From: Fulvia fulva
Taxonomy: Eukaryota; Ascomycota; Dothideomycetes; Mycosphaerellales; Mycosphaerellaceae
NCBI RefSeq assembly: GCF_020509005.1
Contig: NC_063012.1
Span: 1,116,001-1,180,000 of the forward strand
Reading direction: 5' to 3'
Length of the DNA stretch: 64,000 nt
The notes under the pieces are model-generated. The model was not told the origin of the DNA and ran no database searches. It saw only the letters and a program-made list of their open reading frames with translations. This document shows positions 56,397-64,000 of the stretch, one piece after another (positions within the stretch are counted from its first letter, which is position 1; each line of letters starts with the position of its first letter). The translations under genes and the position numbers were made by a program.

Positions 56397-59300
56397 ATGC
56401 CTCATACTAATAGACTATTAATCATTCAGTATAATGTGAACAGAAGCAAAGACAAGGTCTAAAGGAGCTTTCTACAAGCCTTAGACCCGGAGGAACACTA
56501 TATTATAGTAATATAGGAACTATAGATCAACCTATACTCTAGGATTCTATCAACTATACGAGACCCGAGATACTACGTAGTAATAAACAGAACCGAGGGA
56601 GTCCTACGAACTTGTATCTATGTTAGTAAGAAGGTACTAGTAGAGGACTAGTAGGCCTAGCCGAGAACCGACAGGGATATCACTATAGTATAGCTCAAAA
56701 TAACTCAAGGCTAAGTCCTAATCTATAGCGTATACAACCCACCTCTAGAGTCCAGAAGCAGCACATAACTACACACGCTAGGAAGGCTCCCGGAAGCAAT
56801 AGACTAACAAAACCACAACATCGTAATAGGAGATTTTAACCTCTACTACCTAAAGTAGGGATCGGACTTTACCCTAGTACACTACTTCTTAGTAGGGAGG
56901 CTGATTAGTTAGATAGAAACAGCCCAAATGGACTTGATCACGCTAAAGGGAACAGAAACTTGGGCTAGAAACAACAGTTCTAGCACGCTAGACCTATACT
57001 TTATGTCCTACGCCTTAATACGACGGGTAGAAAGCTATATAGTCAATGACTAACTAGAGTCCTTATCAGACTACTATCTAATCCAAACCGACATCTAACT
57101 CATAGTTAAGGAGGAGAGGGAACCTAAGAGGAGGCTCTGCTAGAAGTAGGCCGAGTGGACACTAGTATAGTAGCGGCTAGAAGGCGAACTAGAACAGGTA
57201 AACATTGACAATATATATATAACGGAGGGGATTGACTAAGCAGTAGAGCAGCTAATAGAAGCTATATAAAGGGTAGCCCAGGCCTATATACCTAAGAAGA
57301 GATGGTCGCTATACTAGAAGCTATACTAGACACTAGAGTATATAGCCAAAGTCAAGGAGGCAAGGAGAGTAAGAAGGAGATAGGAGTAACGACGTACCTA
57401 AGCAAACTAGGAAGCCTATAATAACGCGTACAAAGTAAAGAAGGCGTAGATCAGAAGAGACAAGACGTAGGAGTAGAGGTCAACTATAGGGATGATTACA
57501 GAACACCCGGAACAAATCTAGAGACTAGTAGAATGGGCTAGGAAACTAGACGAGGAACGAAACTCCCCGCCCTAGTTTCCCTTAATATAGGACTAAGACG
57601 GGGAAACGCAAACCACTCCGATAGGGAAAGCGAAAGTATTCGTAGACCACTTCTTCGGGACTTAGGTAGAGGTAGACCTAAGCAACATCCTAGGAACACA
57701 CATTCCTCCGCTAAGGGAGGCTAACTAGTAAGTATCTACTATAGAGATCGGAAACATTATCAAGAAACTAAAGGGCAACAAAGCCCTAGGCCTAGACAAG
57801 ATCCCTAACTGTTACCTAAAAGCTAGTAGCAGCCTTATTACTCTAGTGCTTACGCTAATCTTTACCTAGTATATAAAGCAGGGGTATTGCCTAAAGGCCT
57901 TTAGGCAATCACTAACTTACGTCCTAAGGAAACCCTAAAAGGAAGACTATACTAAGTTGAAGTCATATAGACTAATTACGTTACTAAATATACTAGGGAA
58001 GCTCCTAGAGAAGGTCGTAGCTATAAGGCTTACCGGAATAGTAGAAGAACATAACCTCCTCCTAGTAACGCAAATGGGGGGGAGACAAAAGAGATCTACC
58101 CTTATAGTAGTCGAACTGATCACAGAGCAAATTAGATACATCTAGCACTATAGCAATAACAAGGTAGCCTTACTGCTTTTACTAGACATATTAGGGGCTT
58201 TCGACAATATGTCCTACGTAAGGCTCCTACACATCCTTAGAATAAAAAGCATCCTAGCCTAGATAGTACACTTTGTATAGTCATTCCTTAAGGACAGAAC
58301 AACCTAGATCCTCCTAGGGTCCTTTAAAGCCCCGTAGACCCTAATTACGAACACGGGCATCCTATAGGGCTCTATACTCTCCCCAATTCTGTTCCTCCTC
58401 TTTATAGCCGACCTGACCCTACTCCTAGAAACAGTAAACACCTTAGTATCGGGGTTCGTAGATGACATAAATATCCTAGCGTAGTCGGGGTCTATAGAGG
58501 AAAACTGCGCACTCCTAGAGGAGAGACATAGACAATACGAAAAGTAGGCAAGAGAGTATAGGGCAAAATTCGTACCGGACAAGTACCAACTTATCTATTT
58601 TAGTAAGGCAAAGACAAAACATAAATTAGTAGTACTAGTAAAAATCCAGGGGTTCGAGACCTATCCTATAAGGGAACTTAGAGTCCTTAGGATATAGCTA
58701 GACCCGAAACTTAGCTAGGGACTATAAGTGAAGAAGGCGTAAGCGAGAGCGGACACTAATAGACAATTAATCGAGAGACTCACTACGTTAACCTAGGGGG
58801 CGACCTTCACAAAGGCCTAGACTATATACAAGGCCATTATCAAGCCCGTAATGCTATATAGAGCAGCAATTTGGGCAGCGGAAAAACATATCCCGAAGAG
58901 AATCGAGGACCCCCTTAACAGAGCGTAGGCAGCCTGCCTAAAGAGAGTACTAGGGGCATACAAGTCAACCCCTTATAGGACAATAGAAATGGAATCAGGT
59001 ACAGCCCCTATCAGGGAGTACCTCTAGGGCATAAGGTGTCAATACGTAGAGAAGACATCAGCATACCTAGCCTAGGGAACTATCTAAGCAGCTACTTAAA
59101 GGATAAGAACCTAGTAGGAGAGGAGGAGAAGACCTAACCGGCTATATATAATCCTATAGAAGGAAGTAGACCTAAAAACATTATAGGAAATCCTAGTAGC
59201 CCTTGAATAGAGAGAAGCTCTAAGGGAGCAAGCTAATATAGGGGACAAAGGGAAAAAGAAGTAAAGCTAAGTAGAAAGGATCGTAGGTCACCTATAGGAA

Positions 59301-59798
59301 ACGCGTTAGAACTAAAAACCGGTGAGGCTAGGAGCCCTACTAGCGGCTAGGACCTTCGGGAGGTATAACTACCTTATCTATAAAGACCTGAAGAGGGCGG
59401 AAGCAAGCATAGCTATCTAGATTCGCTCTGAGCACATTAGGCTAAGAGCATACTTACACTAAAGAAGAGTCCTAGGATACGATTCTAAACGTTGCCCCTA
59501 TAGCTACCTATCCTAAAACCCGGAGTACATAGTGCTAAACTGTACTAAGTAGGTAAAAGGGAGAAGCTAGTAGAGGGCGAAGGCAAGAGACAGGCAATAC
59601 TAGGCTATCATCTAGGACAGACAAGATATAAGGAGAGTAACAAGATAGATCCTTAACGAGGACTACCTAGAGTAATTCTCCCTAGCAGTAGAAACGGAAA
59701 GGTAGATAGAGAGGAGGGAGAGAGAGAGAAGAGCCGGGGAAACAGAAGGGAGAAAGGGAATCGAGAGGAGGACATCACTAGGGTTACAGGCAAGGTAG
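56397..59798 (+). pseudogene. LINE-D ORF2: endonuclease and RT, RIP-broken
   Basis: The ATG at 56397 begins MPHTNRLLIIQYNVNRSKDK. Endonuclease motifs IVIGDFNLYYLK (near 56,820-56,855) and SSTLDLYFMS are visible. RT: KSYRLITLLNILGKLLEKVV (57,961-58,020), LLLDILGAFDNMSYVRLLHI (near 58,190) and catalytic SGFVDDINILA (near 58,455-58,485). The C-terminus has a zinc-finger remnant and ends at TAG 59796-59798. It is closest to LINE-B in the shared C-terminal half (AAIWAAEKHIPKRIEDPLNR against AAVWAAAKHTPKRIEEPLNR). Confidence 0.88.
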
Positions 59799-60344
59799 TT
59801 ATAGGGTAACAACTATAACACTAGCGTACCCTAAAGGAAGGAGAACGAAAGGACAAGATAGGAAAGAACGAGGAGGGCAAAGACGAGGAGGTTTTCATCC
59901 GTTAATCGGGTTTCCTACCTATACAAATAGACCTAAATAGCGAGAGACCTGCATAGGCTATAGGGCACTAAAACAGGCGAATGAATAATTTATCTATCTA
60001 TCTATATAAGGAGTTCGACCTAACTAACTAAGATCACCTACGTACTCTCTAAGAGGACAACCCGGTCACTCTTAACTCTCTAATCTAGAAGGCGACGTAG
60101 CTCTATAGGAAATGGCTAGAAGATAAGAAGGCCTCGGCGCTAATAGTATAGCTATAAGACGCGAAAGCGGCGGATCTAGCGATAGAATAAGGCCTAATCT
60201 AGTAATATAGCCTTAAGATAGTAGAAAAGTACTCCTTATCCTTTCGTATCCTCTAATACTTTAAATACTAATAGTATAGACACTAAACCTATACGTATAT
60301 AAATGATTAGGCCTACTCGAACTATATAGGAGACTATATATCTA

Positions 60345-60387
60345 GGGAATTCGTCGTCATAACTAGACTAGGAGGAAAACATCCTTT
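60345..60387. other. 43-bp unassigned filler between LINE J and LINE K
   Basis: ATTCGTCGTCATAACTAGAC and the following bases match neither X1 nor K. It may be Gypsy-4 host sequence exposed after a deletion of J, or filler from DNA repair. Confidence 0.5.
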
Positions 60388-60577
60388 CGCGCCAAAACAA
60401 GACACATTCGAAAGCTCTTATTAAGGCCATTCTAACGATATATAAAGCAGGCCACTGCCCCTAGGACTAAGGGAGTTCTACCTCATTTAATCTAGACAGC
60501 TTAAAGCTCTCTTCACCCTATTTCTTCAGCTCTAAACGCCGCGGAGGTGCCTAGCTACATTAGGCAACTCCTAGGCA

Positions 60578-61855
60578 ATAGTAGCCTAGGCTACGGCACT
60601 AACGGCGCCTACGGCCCTATAGGCGAAGTCCCCCTAAGACAACTAGTAGTAACTTATAGAGGACGCAAAAAGTATAGAAACTAACGATTAGCTCCCTTAC
60701 CGGTCTCTATAGGTAATGATCACTTAGCTACGCACGGCGCTTGTACTGTCGTATTACCGAGGGCAATAAGAAATGAGGACGACGTCCTAGGCGATTAGTA
60801 AGGCCACCCGGAATTAACACCCCTATAGCTAGGCATCGGTCGCGGTATCGATACTAGGCCCCCGCCTAACGCACGATATAGTTACGATCCGTATTATAGC
60901 AAAGGAAGACTAGGCCGAAGTTACGAAGCTATCGAACAAGGAGCTCGCCTAACGAATTAACTAACTAGGGGTGGTCGTAGTGAACTAATAGTCTAACGGC
61001 ACTCTATAGATCTATACTAGCTCTACTACTACTAGGAGGCACCTAGAGGCATAGCTATAGTAGGCATCTAAGGTTACGGCATTAGCGAAGGTCTTAACGA
61101 AACAATTCACGATCCTAGTCTACGACATACCTAAGGAGTTTGACCTAACTAACTAGGGTCACCTACGCGCTCTCTAAGAGGACAACCCGGTCACTCTTAA
61201 CTCTCTAATCTAGAAGGCGACTTGGCTCTATAGGAATTGGCTAGAAGGCAAGAAGGCCTCGGCGCTAATAGTATAGCTATAAGACGCGAAAGCGGCGGAT
61301 CTAGCGATAGAACAAGGCCTAGTCTAGCAATATAGCCTCAAGATAGTAGAAAAGCACTCCTTATCCTTTCGTGTCCTCTAATGCTTCAAATGCTAATAGT
61401 ATAGACACCAAACCTACACGTGTATAAATAAGTAGGCCTGCTCGAACTATATAGGAGACTATATGTCTAGGGACTATATATCGACTACGAGACGGTACGC
61501 GAACTGTCCGGGGCACTACCTATCGTATAGTACGGAATGCCTATAGCGGAAACTAGCGAAAAACAAGGCAATTACAAACAGAACCGTCGCCCTAAGATTC
61601 TACGGCGACCGTAAGGCTAGCCTATACCGGAACTAACTAGCGGCGGTCGGGTATAAGCGCCCTAGGGCCGAGAACGATATAAAGGATACGTAACCTAGGG
61701 CGTACGGGAGGCCACGTGCTCTACTAGCTACGGCGAGGGAATCTAACTAGGCCCGGCTCCCCTTTAGTATATAGCCGATAGGCGTAGACTAGGACGTATA
61801 GGGTAGTAGGACATAGGACGATATAGAGGAAATGATTGTCGATACCGATAACTAG
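60578..61855 (+). pseudogene. LINE K ORF1, RIP-broken
   Basis: The start codon is changed to ATA (60578-60580). Sequence follows X1 ORF1 with CAG/CAA/TGG turned to stops. Zinc-knuckle Cys and His codons are partly retained (TGCTTCAAATGC near 61,382). The stop TAG at 61853-61855 corresponds to that of X1 ORF1. Confidence 0.9.
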
Positions 61856-64000
61856 CCTCGATACGCTTAGCATCATCTAGTATAACGTTAACTATAGTAA
61901 GGATATAGTCTAGAACCATTTCCTACACGAGGCGGACCCGCGCGTCTACTACGTCCTTACAATCTAGGAGCTATAGATTAACCCGTACTATAAGAGACTA
62001 ACGACCTACAAGTTACTAGGCTATACGACATGCCTACGAGGCGACGGCAGACCCCGTACGTACTTCTATATTAGTAAGGACATACTAGAATCCGACTGGG
62101 AGGTAGTGTACTACGTAGACGAAGAAGGCGGGGGCGATATTACCTCCCTCTACGTAGGTAGTACCTAGATACACAACCTATATATACAACCGCTAGCCTC
62201 GAGGTCTAGCCGCGACCTAGGGGTCTATAGACACCTAGACAGTGCGCTTAAGAGATAAGGGTGCTATATCGTAGTAGGAGACTTTAATATACACTACCCT
62301 TCCTAGGAAAGCCTTATATAGCCGTACCCTATAGCCGACGAAGTACTCGACTTGATAGCGAGCAACGTAATTGCCCTTAATACCCCGAAGGACCTAGGCA
62401 CCTAGAAGAGAGGGGGACTCTAAGGCACGATCGACCTCTCCTAGATCTTAGATAGCTACTACTACACGGTAACCTACTATAGGATCGAACATAAACTCGA
62501 GGCGTCGTTAGACTATATGCTAGTCAGGACCTCTATTACGATATAGATATAACGTACACTAGCGGGAACCCCTAAGCTAAACTAGGGAAAGGCCTACTAG
62601 GCCAACATCTAGGCGTACCTCGATAACTCTAAGAGGCTAGTCCAGATCGCGTAGTAGTAATATAACAGTAAAGACGAGATAGACGAAGTAGTCTAGGGGT
62701 TAATAGACGAAATAAGAAAAGCGACCTCACTTCACGTTCCGCTTGCCTAACTAACGACATAGTCTAAACTATACTAGACGCCGGAGTGTACTACGGTAGT
62801 AAGAGAAGCAAGGAGAGCCCGCCGGGTATAGACGAGCAGCTATAGCGAGGAGGCCTAGAACGTATATAGGGAGGCATACTAACAGAAGAAAGCTATAATA
62901 CGAAGGGAGAAAGTAGTCGGCTAGAGGGCTATAGTAGAAGAAATCGCCGGCAAGCTAGAGAGGATGTAGAAGCTAGCGAAATGGGCCCGACAGGACCCTA
63001 TATAGGGCCCCTCCTTCTCTATCCTAGCGCTACAATCGCCTAGTAGTCCGGTTAGCGACCCCGAGGCTAAGGCGCGTCTACTAGCTAGTAAGTTCTTCCC
63101 GCCCCTAGTCGAGGCTAATCTAAGCGACATAAATAGCTCTACTCCCCTAGCCCCTAGCATCGCGGTCTAATAGGAGGTGTCCGAGGGAGAAGTTGCCGCT
63201 ATACTAAGGAAGTTGCCGGCGAAGAAAGCCCCGGGGCCGGATAGGATCCTAAACGAGCTACTAAAGAAGTATAGAGATTAACTAGCCCTAGTAGTCGTAG
63301 CGATCTTTAACGCCTACCTATAGACCGGATACTACCCGATAGTATTTAAACAATCGACGATAGTAGTCCTACGTAAGCTATAAAAGGAAGACTATATATA
63401 GGTGTAGTCGTACTGCCTAATTACGCTCCTTAATACTCTTAGGAAGGCGCTTAAGAAGCTAGTTATAACGAGACTCTCCGAGGCGGTAGAGGAGTACTCC
63501 CTACTCCCGGACACCTAGATAGGTACGCGCCTATAGCGATCGACGCTATCCGCGGTAGAACTTATTACCTCTTAGGTAAAGGCTATCTAGTATAAGAATA
63601 GGGACAAGGTGGCTTCCTTACTTAGCCTAGACATATCGGGAGCCTTCGACTACGTGTCACACCCGCGGCTTCTCTATATCCTAAGGTCGAAAGGACTCCC
63701 TGAGTAGCTTGTCAACTTCGTACGATCCTACCTCTAAAACCGTAGTACGTCGATCCTAGTCGGCTAGTATAGAAGCCTATTTCAAGTAGTCTATACTAGA
63801 ATCCCGTAAGGCTTAACGCTAGTACCTATTCTATTCCTCTTCTTTATAGCGACGCTACTCCTAGCCCTAGAATCCTAGAACACCGCTACGAGCGGCTTCG
63901 TAGACGATATAAACATCCTAGCGTAGTCTTCCTCGACTAAGGAGAACTATAGGCTACTAGAAGAGAAGCACAAGATCTACGAGGACTAGGCTAGAAGGTA
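61842..64000 (+). pseudogene. LINE K ORF2, RIP-broken, runs off the window
   Basis: Endonuclease (VVGDFNIHYPS-like near 62,270-62,310), linker (KLERM.KLAKWARQDP near 62,955-62,995), RT SLDISGAFDYVSHPRLLYIL near 63,627-63,685 and SGFVDDINILA near 63,890-63,925. Stops replace many W and Q codons. The plus-strand reading continues past the right edge. Confidence 0.9.

Larger units (their letters stand above)
55117..60002 (+). mobile_element. Chimera D: W module fused to a near-full ORF2 LINE
   Basis: W (55117-56197) is joined to LINE sequence starting near the 3' end of ORF1, followed by a whole ORF2, 3' UTR and (TATC)n tail (about 59,988-60,002). The unit is bounded by TATATAAGGAGTTCG (55103-55117 and 60003-60017); the last G is ambiguous between W and the duplication. 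It is the longest chimera, about 4.9 kb, and RIP-mutated throughout. Confidence 0.91.
54370..60344 (+). mobile_element. LINE J: 5' part of a LINE X relative, split by chimera D
   Basis: Starts ACACGACATATTCGAAAGC, the same as the 5' UTR of LINE X1 about 30 bp from its end. It follows X1 through ORF1 to the second zinc knuckle (CTAGGGA at about 60,344), then diverges abruptly. Chimera D interrupts it at TATATAAGGAGTTCG. It is thus 5'-complete but 3'-deleted, the reverse of usual LINE truncation. RIP-mutated. Confidence 0.82.
54553..60344 (+). pseudogene. LINE J ORF1 fragment, split by chimera D
   Basis: Collinear with X1 ORF1 but with the start codon ATG changed to ATA (54553-54555) and many CAG/CAA/TGG codons turned to stops. 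It breaks at 55,117, resumes at 60,018, and ends within the zinc-knuckle region where similarity to X1 and K stops. Confidence 0.85.
60388..64000 (+). mobile_element. LINE K: RIP-mutated LINE X relative, cut by the window edge
   Basis: Starts GCGCCAAAACAAGACACATT and is collinear with X1 through 5' UTR, ORF1 and ORF2 up to the RT catalytic region at the right edge. In the stretches I compared with X1, nearly all differences are CA-to-TA or TG-to-TA. Confidence 0.92.

Overview
The window looks like part of a filamentous ascomycete genome (Pezizomycotina, possibly a dothideomycete). Two host genes have fungal architecture: short 49-55 bp GT-AG introns, a fungal PH_6-type protein and a UBTD-like ubiquitin-domain protein. 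Almost everything right of about 7.16 kb is transposon sequence saturated with CpA-to-TpA changes (TpG-to-TpA on the other strand), while CpG, CpC and CpT remain common. That is the signature of repeat-induced point mutation (RIP).

Layout: 1-7,163 is ordinary genic DNA. It holds a UBTD1/2-like gene (49-927, minus), a three-exon PH-domain gene (2,283-4,274, minus), two long non-coding intervals, and a possible small coiled-coil gene (6,887-7,163) that runs into the repeat boundary. From 7,164 to 64,000 there is a stack of retroelements, most of them carrying one younger insertion: chimera A (interrupted by Gypsy-1); LINE-E (interrupted by chimera B); Gypsy-2 (interrupted by the intact LINE X1); Gypsy-3 (interrupted by chimera C); Gypsy-4 (interrupted by Gypsy-5); LINE J (interrupted by chimera D); and LINE K, which runs off the right edge. 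Target-site duplications found at the insertions give a clear order of events.

The most interesting system is a set of four chimeric retroelements. A discrete module of about 1,075 bp (called W here) is fused at its constant 3' end to the LINE at four different places: the 3' end of ORF1 (D), the endonuclease domain (C), and two points within the reverse transcriptase domain (A, B). In B, C and D the W+LINE unit as a whole is bounded by one 14-15 bp target-site duplication, and W has the same 5' terminus. This is what template switching from LINE RNA to a separate W RNA during reverse transcription would produce. It closely resembles the MINE (WEIRD-MGL) chimeras known from Magnaporthe. No poly(A) tract lies at the fusion points, so the W RNA donor probably has a defined, non-polyadenylated 3' end. 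W contains no convincing ORF but has two arrays of short motifs spaced about 23 bp and a TATA-like box.

The second highlight is LINE X1 (28,108-33,082). It has intact ORF1 and ORF2, sits inside a RIP-ruined Gypsy element, and is accompanied in the same window by RIP-mutated relatives (J, K). Function assignments for host genes rest on recognised sequence motifs only; no database search was possible.
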